Below are positions 22,411-33,860 of a stretch of 64,000 bases of DNA, in pieces; positions within the stretch are counted from its first letter, which is position 1; the number at the start of each line of letters is the position of its first letter. The stretch lies in assembly GCF_019279795.1 (NCBI RefSeq), contig NC_056748.1, positions 614,952,741 to 615,016,740 of the forward strand, in the 5' to 3' direction. Source of the stretch: Protopterus annectens (lineage: Eukaryota; Chordata; Ceratodontiformes; Protopteridae). A program made the position numbers and the translations under genes. The notes below the pieces were generated by a model. It was not told the origin of the DNA. It worked only from the letters and a program-made list of their open reading frames with translations, and made no database searches.

Positions 22411-25400
22411 CTCTCAAGTGCAAGTGAGTAAGTTCAGGATGAGAATATGTTTTATCTTATGTTTTATAATTACTCTTCCAATAATCTATGGGCTATTTAG
22501 CCAATCCAAGCATACATCATTTCAGGGGTCTGCTTTGCTTCTTGAGACCAGATAGTTCTTAAAGTTATTCAGCCAAACACAGACATTTATTACACCAGTA
22601 AATAGGAGAAGTCATCTTTGCAGTGAGTAGTCAAACAGATTGCCCATGGAAGGTATCAGGAAGGCTAAACGTAATATCAGCCATTGAAGAATATTCACAA
22701 AGCATTTACCTATGTAATTTGTGTATATAAGATGGGTGAAAAGACTGGTCAATAGATTTAAGTCACACTGTGTCTGGTTAATACTCTTCTTTCTGATCAT
22801 TTTGTTGACCTGTCCAGCTCCTCACTAGACTTCCATTAGAATAGAAATGTACAATGGAGAACGGACCTGAGACCTTTGCCCTGAAAGCTACTTGCAGTTA
22901 GCAAGTTCAGTATGCTTTGCCATGTTATGAATTCTTATTAGCCTTCCTGATACTTTGTTACTCTGCTTATGTTAAAATATGTTGTCCTTGTAAAGCACTT
23001 AATTCGGAGATGTTTGATTTCACAGTGCCTATAGCATGACTAAAATCACAAGCATAAAAGATGCTATCAAATCAGTATCAAGACTTAGACAAAGTCAGAC
23101 AAAAGCAGTGTGGTGTGTAATTAAAATCAAGCTATATATAGAGACACTAATTTTCTTTACTTTCAACATTTTTGCTGGTCATTTACATCAGTGTTTTAAA
23201 AATACTGAAGTATAATTTGAAGATACTGTTATTTCTAACTTTAGATTAATAATTTGTATAAACCTAATAGCCTAATTTATAGCACATTTGATTTTTTTAT
23301 TTTAAAATATACCTTAATTATAATAAGATACCATAGTAACTTTGTAATAATACTGACTGCATTCATCAAGTGTGTTATTTTGTTTGGTATTACTGTTAAC
23401 CTCAGTTTTCTAATAAATGTTATGCATGACTGTTAACCTTGCAGTGTACGTCTGAATGTTTATTTTACTTTTGCTAATAGTGTGCATTCTGTTACAAGTG
23501 GCTTTCATTTAAAACTTACTAGAATTTACACTGTATGTATGCCATTTAATGGTGTTTTGCTGTGTTACTTAATACTCAGTGCAGATATGATAGACTATCT
23601 CTAGCAAGTTTTCATTTAACTAGAAAATATATTTTTATCCTTGCTGATAATATAGAACTCATTGCAGAAAATGTATGTGAATAAGTGATCATGTGAACTA
23701 GCTATAGAATGCAAACAGATAATTCAGCTGTTTACAGTAAAAGAATGAAGGTATTCCTAGCAAAACACAAGGCAACCTGCTGTAACATGGAGTCAAAGGG
23801 CTAAGCAAAGTAGATGAGGAGAGCAGTGTGATTTCAGGTCGGGGAGGCATATCTAAAACAAAGAGTTGGAAATATGCATATGGAATCTGTTTAGGGGTAG
23901 AAAAAGTGGAGCACGGAAGTAACAGGTCATCTTTTCAGCCAAGAAATGGATTAAAGAGGCTGCAGTCTTTACTACACTGAGGTGAGGGCAGCAGTAGAAA
24001 TAAAGGCACTACAAAATATTTTCAGGGGCTTCGAGCAAGTTAAGTAGCCCATTAAGTTTGCTTACTCTTCTGGGTTATCAGTTGAAAGGCTGTAGCAGAA
24101 TTTAGAGAGATAGGTGCACGCCTAGGCATGCCATACTGTTTGATGCATGCTGGCACACCCACCAAAGCTGTAGACTTTTGTATTGTGTTTTATAATTGAC
24201 TGGCTATAATGGTGGGATGAGAAGCATAGCGAAGGATAAAGAAATTAAATGTGCTTTTACTAAAATGAAAAGAGGCATAGATCGTTCATTTCGGAGACTG
24301 AAGCCAGTCTGTTAATCAGCCAGTTATCTGCTTATACAGCCTTTCACTGTTTGTTTTTAGACTAGTTTGAGTAATTAAATACATTATTTGACAATACTCA
24401 TGGTAAATTTTCTGCATGTCATAAAGTTCCTGTTTTATGTTAACTTTGTTTATTGTTTTCCTGATACAGTTTGGTGAACTTTGCTTATATGTTTTGCATA
24501 ACAAAACATAGTAGGTATATAGATCTGGCTCGGTGTAAAAAAATGGAATGCATTTTCCTGTTAGAAGCTTGGTAGGAGAGCTTTACAGACAAGGTATGGT
24601 CTAAGGGGAAATGCAGTGTGTTTCATTGGCTTGGGCACACTAATTTAAAAAAAAAAAGGATATAATTTGGTATTAATATAAAATGTGATATTGTGATTTT
24701 TTTTTTGGGAAGGGAAGAAATGGTCACAGTGTTTGGACTGGATGTTTTGAAAAGTTTTATATTATGCTTGACTCACAGAAAACATAAATTGTACTGACCA
24801 AATTTAACCCGGCTAGATGAGAGAATATGGGCTATGCTTGGCTGGAGCAAAACAAAAATGTTACAAGCTGTACTTGTTTGAAGATATATACACAATTTTT
24901 AGGCCATGCGTCAAATAGCTTGACCAGACGTATTATTATTATTATTATTAATATTTCCATGTTTTGACAGGGAAAGCCTGAATTGGCAAAAATAACTTTC
25001 CAGGAGTTACTCGAGGAGAAAAGCCTCCACGTTGGCAAGAGGTAATCAGTGTGGGTGTGCACATTGTGAAGAAAAGAGAGAATGTAAGTTATTGCATATG
25101 TATCTGCATTATAAATTACTTCAACCTTTAAAATGTACTTAAAAATCGAGAAAGACACTCCTTTACAAAAACATTGCTAAAAATAGTGTAGTACCACTAC
25201 ACTAGGTACCCAGGTAAGTCAAATAACCCATTGTCTTTTGTCTTGCTTATGTGCTAAGGGAAATAAGTTCTCCAGAGGGCAGAAAGACATAAGAGCATCC
25301 CATGTAAGGTGCTCAGACAAGAATTAATACTTTTACAAAATTACAGAAGAACTCCAAGTCATATTTAGCATAAGTAACATTAATATGTTACATACATTGT

Positions 25401-26640
25401 TTGTGTAAAGCACCATTGTAGGAGCACTGAAGGATTATTGCTATGCCATGGGGTACAGGCTGCAGAGAGCCACCAAGCTACTCAGAATGAGCCAGACAGT
25501 GTATGCACACAGAGTTACATGTAGCTCAGACTTATAGAAATAAGGTATAATAACTGCTCAAGAGAAAAGGCACAAATGAGGAAGAAAAGTAGTTGGCAGC
25601 ACTGATTTTATGGCCTGAAAAAGGGATATGAGATTATGAGTGCAAATTTAACTCTTTGTCATTCTTAGCAAGGACTGTTATCCAGAAAATAATATAGGAC
25701 ACATAGACTGATATGCCAAACGAAATATGGTATTTCTCATTTCAGGTCAAGCAGTCATATATGAGGCAATCACATATTTTACTCAAATTTATGAATTAAT
25801 AAAAAAAAAGACTCAGCAAAATTCATGGTCTCTATGCAGGTTGGCATGGTGCCAGCAAATCTCAGGAAAGAAGTAATCAAAATGGAAAGCCATTATAAAA
25901 CCCCTAACCACACTGTAAATAAAACACCCAAAGAGGCCAAGCATAAAAAAGCCATTAACATGAAGTGAAATTAAGCCATGGATTCAAACAAGCGCTGTAA
26001 GCATGAGATGCCACAAGCAAAGCTACAGCTCTAAATAGACTGTGTGCGAGACTTTAGCGTAAGGATGTAGTGAAGTGAATTGATGTAGAAGGATTTACTT
26101 GTTATGATTAAACCTACAGTGAAGGAAAAGCAAGGTGATGAGAGCCTGCAGCACAACTTAGAAAGACAGGAAGCAGAGTCCTTAGAAGAAGCAGTGACAG
26201 AGGAGACAGTATGTATAATGTCCAAACAGTCATCTACAGAATTAAAAGCCAATCTGGCAGGAGGAAGTGATAAAAATGTTATAGGGACAATGTTCTAATA
26301 CATATTCATGTCTCTTATGGTCTGAAATAGAAGATATGGATAGGGAAGGTAACAGAAATATTTGCATTATTAGACAAGGAAACAGTCAAGTATCTGGAAT
26401 GGGATAAACCAAGAATAAGGAATGGATTGTACCTCTGGCAGAGCAGGAAAGAGAGAAGGCAAAAAAGGCCAAGTCCTGCATCATTGGCAAATGATTACCA
26501 ATTTATGTATAATTTCAAGGAGATGATGCACTTGGAGGCAGAGCTGATAGTTACTGTGCTACAGTACTCATACATTTGAAGGTACTGCAACAGAGTGGTT
26601 TGGCATGTTACTAGAACAGACAACCACAATCACGAAGCAA
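22411..26640. other. Intronic sequence without recognised genes
   Basis: 4.2 kb of AT-rich sequence. Only a short (ATT)n run at 24931-24950 and A or T runs at 24645, 24700 and 25800 stand out. Scans on both strands for RT, YR, endonuclease and channel motifs found nothing. It may hold older repeats that cannot be recognised by eye. Confidence 0.5.
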
Positions 26641-26647
26641 CACAGTC

Positions 26648-27615
26648 ATGGGGGATGGTAAGTCTTTATTAGGTCTCAAAGATAGTTTGAGAATGAATTT
26701 GCTTTCTTTTGCTAAAGAAGTTCATCATGTGAGTGCAATTCCAAGTTCATGTTTTGCAGAAGGCATTTTCTCAGCGTATGCTGATGTTTTCGATGACAAG
26801 TTGGGCAAGCTTCCAGTTGTGTATTCTATGAAATTAGACCTTGAAGTCACTCCAGTGGTCAGACCAGCAAGAAGAGTTCCAATAGCTATGCAAGATAAAG
26901 TCAAAGCTCAGTTGGACAAGATGGGGTAGCACGGTGTGATTTGTCTAGTCACAGAACCAAGTGAATGGGTATCATCCATGGTAGGTCCTCACAAGAAAGA
27001 CTCAGATGAAATCAGAATATGCATTGACCCTACAGATTTGAACAAAGCATTAAAGAGGCCATATCATCCAATGTGCACAGTAAAGGTAGTCACAGCTCTA
27101 ATACCAAATGCTATTATATTTTCTGTTTTGGATGCAAAGTGATGCTTGATCACAAATCCTCATTTCTAACTACTTTTAATACCCTGTTTGGCAGATACAG
27201 ATGTCTAAGAATGCCATTTGGAATAAATTCTGCAAGTGAGGTTTTTCAACGTGCAATGAAACAAATTTTTTCAGGTTATCCTTGTGCCATAATAGTAGAC
27301 GATCTACTAGTTGGAGGCAATGGCAAAGCAGAGCATGACAGAAACCTCAAGAACGTTCTAGATAGAGTACGTGAAGGAAATTTGAAGCTCAATCCTCTGA
27401 AGTGCAAATTCAGACTTCCAGACATGACCTACATAGGACATTTGTTTACAAGTACATGTTTGAAACCTGGCCCAACCAAACAAACAGCTATTTTAGAGAT
27501 GCCAGCACTAGATAATGTGCAGAGTCTACAGTGTTTTCTGAGCATGGTCAACAATTTGGGCAAGTTTATACCATATTTCAGTAAGTTGACAGCACTGTTA
27601 GGAGAGCTAATATGA
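26648..27615 (+). pseudogene. Gypsy reverse transcriptase
   Basis: Three segments in changing frames. 26648-26929 has FSAYADVFDDKLGKLP and VVRPARRVPIAMQDKVKAQL, the N-terminal block typical of Gypsy RT. 26936-27142 has TEPSEWVSSMV and DEIRICIDPTDLNKALKRP. 27073-27615 has RYRCLRMPFGINSASEVFQ, then IIVDDLLVGG (catalytic DD kept) and the connection FLSMVNNLGKFIPYFSKL. Internal stops are present at about 26927 and 27140. Confidence 0.87.
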
Positions 27616-27713
27616 AAGAGTGTCATATAGTCATGGTTACCAGATCATCAGAAGGTGTTTGATGACCTTAAGCAGAAAATTGCGACCCTCCCCCTACATT
27701 CAAGTACTATGAC

Positions 27714-28100
27714 GTGAATAAACCAGTTGTCCTATCCTGTGATGCTTCTAATTTTGGTCTTGGTGCAGTTATTCTACAAGAGGGCAGACCAGTAGTCTGT
27801 GCATCTAGGACACTTACTCAAACTGAGATACATTATGCTCAAATTGAGAAAGAACTTCTAGCCATAGTTTTTGCTTGTTCCAAGTTTCATGATTATATTT
27901 ATAGTCGAGCTATTCAGATTGAAACTGATCATAAACCTCTAGTTACTATTCCAAGAATACTTAGAGAAAGAAAACTTAAGAAACCTATGCATTCTGCTCC
28001 AGCGAGATTACAAAGAATGATGCTCAAATTGCAAAAGTACAATTTCAAAATGGTGTACACTAAAGGCAAATTGCTTTATCTGGCTGATACTTTATCCTGA
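27714..28100 (+). pseudogene. Gypsy RNase H
   Basis: 128 open codons start at the RNase H block VVLSCDASNFGLGAVILQEG. They continue IEKELLAIVFACSKF (catalytic Glu) and IQIETDHKPLVTIP (catalytic Asp in TDHKPL), and end PARLQRMMLKLQKYNF then GKLLYLADTLS. The three acidic residues are intact. A TGA follows LADTLS where relatives have SR. Confidence 0.87.
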
Positions 28101-28284
28101 TTGCCTAGACATACAACAGAACTGCTTGATGCTGAAAATGTTTACACTAAACTTGATGAGTTGAGAGATCACACTATGGTTGATTGAATTTCACAAAAGC
28201 TCAATCACTACATCAGTCTCAGATGGCTGTCAAAACAATCTAGTGTATCACCTGAGGTGCAATTATATTTTCCTTATAAAGACA

Positions 28285-28287
<3 letters not shown>

Positions 28288-28335
<48 letters not shown>
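28288..28335. repeat. (TA)n microsatellite
   Basis: About 24 TA units directly at the end of the Gypsy fragment. Confidence 0.95.
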
Positions 28336-28336
<1 letters not shown>

Positions 28337-28394
28337 ATAATATGGATACCTGCATAGTTTATAAGTATCTTGTACAATGGCAAGTATCATACAA

Positions 28395-28473
28395 CAACTG
28401 GACATGTAAAACTATAGGTTACAGTGAAGGTGCAACTGGACATGTAAAACTATAGGTTACAGTGAGGGTGTCC
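28395..28473 (+). repeat. Two-copy tandem duplication, ~39-bp unit
   Basis: AACTGGACATGTAAAACTAT, then AGGTTACAGTGA, occurs twice, immediately before the CR1/L2-type LINE fragment. Confidence 0.85.
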
Positions 28474-28850
28474 CACAGGCTATGTCCTGGGACCATACAT
28501 GTGTATGTTGTATCTTTCAGATTTTTCTTTTTCATCTGCGATACTTTACTGTCTGTATACAGATTACTAGAAAATGGGAGAAGTGATTACATGTTATGGA
28601 TATATGTTATGGACAGGCATATTTGCAACTGAACTTGAATAAATATGTCTAAACTAAGTATCTGAGGCTTGAAAGACATAGATTAAAGGGGGATCTTAAA
28701 TACACCATACAGTGATTGAAACTGTAGATTAGTGTAAGGATCTGGCTATAATGATAGATCCAGCTTTGAGTTTTTCTAATCATACCAAAAGCATACAGGA
28801 ATGAAAGAAGTCATCCTTGAAAATAATTCTGATCAAATTCAGCAAAAAAA
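28440..28850 (+). mobile_element. CR1/L2-type LINE fragment, part 1
   Basis: In shifted frames the plus strand reads GVPQAMSWD (compare GVPQGSVLGP of RT motif B), YLRLERHRLKGDL and IDPALSFSNHTKSI, blocks of CR1/L2-group ORF2. It stops where the minus-strand PLE-2 begins and appears to resume at 31390. Confidence 0.55.
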
Positions 28851-28911
28851 CTTTGAGCAAGACGAAGCAACTTGATAGAAAATCATCCTTTTAATTAAAA
28901 CATACACAGGA

Positions 28912-28944
28912 TTTCATCCCGCTATAACACCGGAACTTCATCAG
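28912..28944 (-). ncRNA. Hammerhead-like motif in PLE-2 tail
   Basis: Minus strand: CUGAUGA (28944-28938), AG, a 5-bp helix with one U-G pair (UUCCG with CGGGA) around a 9-nt loop, U, then GAAA (28915-28912). Both conserved core strands are perfect here. Helix II is imperfect and helix III is not obvious, so activity is unproven. Confidence 0.5.
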
Positions 28945-29342
28945 ATAAAAAAGTAACATTGTGCAAAAACATTTAAAATAGACCTTGAACAATAAAAACA
29001 AATTATCAGAAACACCTTCGCTAGACAACCAATAGAATTATATACTATACCTAATGAAACTGTCTAAAACAGACACACCCCCAGCATGAAGTTTATGTTT
29101 AGACTCACTTCTCTTGTTAACAGTACAACAAAATAAAAACCACAAAAAAATCACTTTCATATTGAATAAAAAAGTTAACTTAAACACAACACTTCACCTA
29201 GAAATGGCTTTAAGTTTAAGTAAACATGAAACAGAAGTGGCTTCATTTAAACCTGGCCAACAATGAGCCACTAATTGCAATTGCCAGGAAAGCTCGGCTT
29301 TTTCAAGAAACAATGGCCATACTCCCCCTCTATCAGACTCAA

Positions 29343-29696
29343 TTAGAGTTTGCAGCAGTATACATTTAAAAGTATGGTTACTATAGGCATTTCTATGCCT
29401 AAAAGAGCATTAGTGGTTTTAGCTGTACGACTATCAGAAAGGTGTTCACCAATCCAGTTTTTAAGCTTCCACTCGGTCTTGCCTACATAAAAACAAGGGC
29501 AGACTGAGGAGATAGCACAATAAACCACCTTCTTAGTGTTACAACTTGGTTTACCATAAATTTGGATAGTTTGGTGATTGATGTTAACTCGACTTGCTTC
29601 TAAAATGTATTTGCAAATAACGCAAGCACCACACTTCCTCATATATCCCTTGCTGGTAAAGGAATTAGAATGTTCAAATATGCACTTCAAATTCAA
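29343..29696 (-). pseudogene. PLE-2 GIY-YIG endonuclease
   Basis: 117 open codons. An upstream Cys cluster CGACVICKYI is followed by KKVVYCAISSVCPCFYVGKTE, which is the GIY-YIG core with YVGKT, then LKNWIGEHLSDSRTAKTTNA. It aligns with the PLE-1 block VVYIAICQLCPSYYVGKTER. The C-terminal end is degraded. Confidence 0.85.
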
Positions 29697-30127
29697 GCCA
29701 TTTTTAAAAACTGCTGTGGGCTTCTCTCAAATTCTTTCCCTCACATCAACATCATTAGCCAAAACATTCCAATTTTTCATTAACATTTCCTTAATAACAT
29801 AACCATCTTCACTAAAAGGAGTAATAAATGCATTGGCAAACATGTTAGTGCTAGATATAACCTCAGGGATACACAAAAAAGCATTTGGTTCAGTTTCAGT
29901 GTTAGAACTTACATGAGATATAACAAACGAACCCTTTTTGTACTATCAAATGACTGGCTATTCAAAATGGGTTGAAAGTGACCATTAGCTCTTTTTTCTT
30001 TCACTTCAGCCACAAGCTCAATGATAAGCAATTCAAGATAACCCCTATTTAAAAACATTGTTTTCCATAACTCACAGTCTTCAATAAAATCACCCCAATC
30101 CGTAACCATACGGGCAGCTCTGACTAG

Positions 30128-31370
30128 CTATCCTTTTAAAATGGCCTGTTTTTGAAATAAGGGGTGATTGCTTTGGAAGTGAAGAAATGAATTTGAGTAG
30201 GTGGGCTTAAGGTATATCTTGGCCATCAGCCTATGATTAACCACGTCTTTAATTACTAACACATCAAGATAGGAAATTTGTACCACATCAGCATCAAAAG
30301 TAAATTTAAGAAAACTAGTAGTATTATTGATGTAAGAAATAAAAGAATCAATCATATTAATATCACCAGACCAGAAAATAAAAATATCCTGATATCTGAC
30401 ATACAGATCACAGAAAGAAAAATATGGGGAGGCCAACAGATATTTTTTTCCCACGTTAACATAATGATGTTGGCATACAACCCCCCGCATGCCGAACCCA
30501 TGGCAATGCCATCCTTCTGGAGATAAATTTCCTTCTCAAACAAAATACACTTGGATTTTAACACTAAATCCAACAAGAGTTCATAGGTGTTAATAAGGTT
30601 TTGAGATAAACCTTTATTAAACATAAACTCACTAAACCATTCTTCCCCTACAGAGTGTGGAATCACAGTGTATAGGTCTTTAATGTCAATTGTAAGAAAC
30701 ACCCAGTCTTTATTAAAGGGGAGAGCATTCAAACGTTTGAGAAAGTCTCAGCAATCAATGCATACATAAGGTTCAGCATACACAATACTCTTCAATTGTA
30801 AATCTAAAAATTTAGCTAATGGATGTGTAATAGAACCCCTAGCGTCCACAATGGGATACATAGGAGGTTGATACACATCCTTATGAAACTTAGGTGAATC
30901 AAATATAGTAGGTGTTCCTGAAAAATCAACATTCAGAAAATTATATTGATGAATATCAATTGATCCTTCTAGAAACAGGTCATAAATGAAACTTCGAATC
31001 CTACCATACAACACATTCATTTCATTAACATAACTTTTCTGGTAGGTAGATGCGTTAAGAAGAGACTTCATTTTCCTAACATAATCATATTGATCAATTG
31101 CAACAAGCCTACACCTTTATCTGGTTTAATAAAACGCACACATGGATTGCTTTTCAAAAATTCAAAAGCAACCCTTTCATTTTCATTAAGATTGTCATAA
31201 AAGCCTTTGTTCCTGTTGTTAGATGCTGCCCTAATGTCAAGTTCACACATAAGAGCAGGATGGAGGGGAGGGTAGTGTGTACTAACTATTCTTAGTGGAT
31301 TGTCAACATAAACTTCATTCAGAAATGACAAGTGTAAATTCAATTTACGAACATATAATCTCAGATCCAT
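30128..31370 (-). pseudogene. PLE-2 reverse transcriptase
   Basis: Segments 31370-31068, 31071-30748, 30732-30352 and 30490-30128 together cover the RT in changing frames. Seen: FIKPDKGVGLL, DSPKFHKDVYQPPMYPIVD, LTIDIKDLYTVIP (motif A), GIAMGSACGGLYANIIM (motif B) and YVRYQDIFIFW (motif C). Compared with RYQDD in PLE-1, one Asp codon of the YxDD pair appears to be missing, a 3-nt deletion that would abolish catalysis. Confidence 0.85.
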
Positions 31371-31389
31371 TAATGTTTGAACTCAATTC

Positions 31390-31930
31390 ATTCATCTAGA
31401 GAGGAGAGTTTTTCTAATCATATCAAACAAATGGTTAATGATAGTTTAAAACTATAGGCTGTCAGAAATGATGAACTCATTGTTGATAAGTTGCATTAGA
31501 CCCAAACTAGAGAATGCAATAATAATATGGAAACCTTATAAAATCTTGCATGAGTAAACCGGAAACACTACAGCAGAAATATATCAAGGGCATCAATAGA
31601 TGTGAACTTTTAAATTATTATGAAAGATTAAAGCATCTGAACTTGTACAGTGTTGCCTATAGATATCTAAGAGGAGACCTTATTCAGGAATATATGGGAT
31701 TTAGAGACAACTACATTTGGGGATGCTCGGGGTTATCAAAAAATAGTAGCAAAGCATTAAACAGAATAGAAGATTATATAGGAATATCAGATATACTAAC
31801 TGGTAGTCTGACAGTGTAAGTGATGCCTGGATTAGACTACCAAATTATATTAAAGCAATCACAACTATAGATATTTTTAAGAACAGCTTGGACATATGAT
31901 GATGACACATGATTGTAGATATGCATGTAT
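31390..31930 (+). mobile_element. CR1/L2-type LINE fragment, part 2
   Basis: The frame 31550-31819 reads YIKGINRCELLNYYERLKHL then LRGDLIQEYM, the C-terminal block of CR1/L2-group ORF2 (YEERLKxLxLxSLxYRRLRGDLIEVYK in relatives). It probably continues the fragment at 28440-28850 interrupted by PLE-2. Confidence 0.65.
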
Positions 31931-32213
31931 TTATATTGGAATATATATATTATTCACCTTCTGAAACAACACTTTTTTGGCTTTCTGTTTCACTGTATGC
32001 CAAAATTCAGCATTAAATGCATATTTAATAATTACTTGACGTGAACAAATTGTGCTTTCATCTTATCAAATCACATTATCAGGTTGTAATGCTAATACCA
32101 TTTGGAACTAAGACAAAACATTTATTTGTTGACCTGATAACATGAAAACTGCAACAGCCATAATAGCAGTAGTATGTTAATAGACTGTAGGTGATCAAGC
32201 GAAATTAAATTAC

Positions 32214-32384
32214 CTTAATCCATGCAAAGAACAGATTGACAGCATTCATGTTGTTGTACTGTGTTTGCCAAAATGCCAGGAATTCAAAGTCAGCATAGAT
32301 AGTTGGGTTTTTCAGAAGCTTTCCCAACAGTGAATTCACCTTGATTGTCCGAAAGATACTGAATGCGATGGCAACAAGTGCTAG
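32214..32384 (-). CDS. PKD2L1: PKD2L1-like exon: S3 end, S4 and S4-S5 linker
   Basis: This 171-bp exon holds 57 codons in phase 0 at both ends. The minus-strand acceptor is TTTTTTCAG and the donor GTAATT. The peptide runs [20 protein letters not shown] and later [20 protein letters not shown], ending LFFAWIK. This is the S3-S4 region and the start of the S4-S5 linker of polycystin channels; the [21 protein letters not shown] block is typical of PKD2L1. It joins in frame to the exon at 10868-11049, which begins [10 protein letters not shown]. No stop or frameshift is seen. The intron on its 3' side (11050-32213) is about 21 kb and made largely of nested retroelements. Confidence 0.95.
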
Positions 32385-32933
32385 CTGAAAAAAGAAACAA
32401 TATTATATTTTACAAATATGTATATCTGAGCTTCAGCAAAACAGTGGGAGAAAAAGAAAGAGGCAAAAGACTAGTCATACTCTCTGAATGTCAGTTGACC
32501 TCACAAACTACTCATATTTAGGGTATGGACATTAAAATGATATAATCCTCACATGCAGTAAGAAACCAAACATTAAGCAACACAGTTAATCAGAAACATC
32601 AGATGTGCTGAAGACATGGAATGATACATGATAGGGCATATCCCAATGTGAGAGAACTGTAAAGTATAGAATTTATCTATCTGTATATATGTGCACACAC
32701 ATGTACACACATACATATAGATAGATAAATTCATCATACTTTGATCAACAAAAAAGATGGTCAACAGTTGTGCAAAATCATGCAATCTATGAGGCAGGAG
32801 AATATGCCCTTTCCCCTGGGACTGTATTATCTCAGATTTGGAATAAATAATTATTAGTGGGATGTTGGGGGGGGGACCTCTCATCAGTTCAACCATTGCC
32901 ACATTATCTACATCTATCTAGCTATCTACACAC

Positions 32934-32936
<3 letters not shown>
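32385..32936. other. Intronic sequence, no gene recognised
   Basis: Polypyrimidine/acceptor of the PKD2L1 exon lies at its left edge. A GATA/CACA-type simple-sequence patch lies at 32680-32735. Nothing else is classifiable. Confidence 0.5.

Positions 32937-32937
<1 letters not shown>

Positions 32938-32987
<50 letters not shown>
32938..32987. repeat. (TA)n tract left of palindromic MITE
   Basis: About 25 TA units abutting the GGGTTCACTACAT terminus. Confidence 0.95.
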
Positions 32988-32989
<2 letters not shown>

Positions 32990-33499
32990 GTTCACTACAT
33001 ATGACCGAAAGTTCATATGACCAAAGCCCATTTGACTGAGATCAAATGACCAAAAGTTCATTTGACCAAAAACCCATATGACCAAAAACTCATTTGACCG
33101 AAAAACAGCACTGGCAGGTATATGCCCTGTTCCCCATTGTAGTGCGACCCTGGAGTGGGACTATAAAGTTAGGGGGATGTGGGGGGATAATCCCCCCACA
33201 TAATTGCAGTTTATGCACTATTATATACATGTGTATTCATTAAAAATGCATTAAAACATATAACATCAGTAAAAACTGGTTGCAAAATGTGGGGGGGCTA
33301 CACGCCCACCCCCCCTAACTTTATATTCACACTCCAGGGTCGCACTACAGTGGGGAACAGGGCATATACCTGCCAGTGCTGTTTTTCAGTCAAATGAGTT
33401 TTCGGTCATATGGGTTTTCGGTCAAATGAATTTTCGGTCATTTGGTCTCAGTCAAATGGGCTTCGGTCATATGAACTTTCGGTCATATGTAGTGAACCC
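32988..33499. mobile_element. Near-palindromic 512-bp MITE
   Basis: Left terminus GGGTTCACTACATATGACCG, right terminus its inverse complement (ends ATGTAGTGAACCC). The arms are >90% identical by eye over about 190 bp and remain similar to about 225 bp, leaving a loop of roughly 50-60 bp. Each arm carries about seven ~15-bp subterminal repeats of the form ATWTGACCRAAAxxC. The element sits directly between TA tracts, consistent with TA-target (Tc1/mariner-like) insertion. No coding capacity. Confidence 0.88.
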
Positions 33500-33500
33500 G

Positions 33501-33541
33501 TATATATATATATATATATATATATGTGTATATATATATAT
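33501..33541. repeat. (TA)n tract right of palindromic MITE
   Basis: TA repeat with one GTG interruption, between two related elements. Confidence 0.9.
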
Positions 33542-33860
33542 GGTTTACTATTAAAATGAATAAGGATGGTCCAGGAAAGATGGGAATGCCGAATGTCAGT
33601 TGACTGATTCCCATATTGCCGACCATCATGTCTGCAAGAGTCCATTGAAGCGAATGCTACTGTGCATTCATTTATATGTGGTCGATATTTTGACTACAGA
33701 TCATGGTACAATGCGAAATGGAAAATTTATCCCTTTTCTCACTGTAGTGCGATCTTGGAGTTGGAATATATAAGTTGCAAGGGGTGTGGGGGGTGCAGGC
33801 GGGTTTGCCTCCCTGCAAAAATGTGATTAGAGTGTCTTGCAGTACTGAACTGGTATATTA
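33542..33860. mobile_element. Partial element related to the palindromic MITE
   Basis: The block TGTAGTGCGATCTTGGAGT at about 33760, then a G-rich run ggggtgtggggggtg, matches the inner arm of the MITE (TGTAGTGCGACCCTGGAGTG, then gggggatgtgggggg). The outer part and terminus differ, so it is a diverged family member or a half-copy. Confidence 0.55.

Larger units (their letters stand above)
26640..28290 (+). mobile_element. Ty3/Gypsy pol fragment
   Basis: Plus-strand remnant of the reverse transcriptase and RNase H of a Ty3/Gypsy LTR retrotransposon, ending in the RNase H-integrase linker (SPEVQLYFPYKDNV at about 28235-28275) just before a TA microsatellite. No LTR, gag, protease or integrase core is seen. 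The 26100-26640 flank has no recognisable coding match. Confidence 0.85.
28851..31385 (-). mobile_element. Penelope-like element PLE-2 with GIY-YIG endonuclease
   Basis: Minus-strand PLE of the same group as PLE-1, with corresponding blocks in the same order. It has the N-terminal KPDKG block at about 31110, RT palm motifs at 30700-30370, a decayed linker, the GIY-YIG endonuclease at about 29540-29343 and a tail with a hammerhead-like motif at 28912-28944. Near-identical words AGTTTTTCTAATCATA on both sides (28768 and 31408) suggest insertion into a CR1/L2-type LINE. Inactive. Confidence 0.85.

Noticed and set aside
26104-26298. Charged 64-codon frame upstream of the Gypsy RT
   Set aside because: Considered as gag or protease, but no CCHC knuckle or DTG/DSG motif is present.
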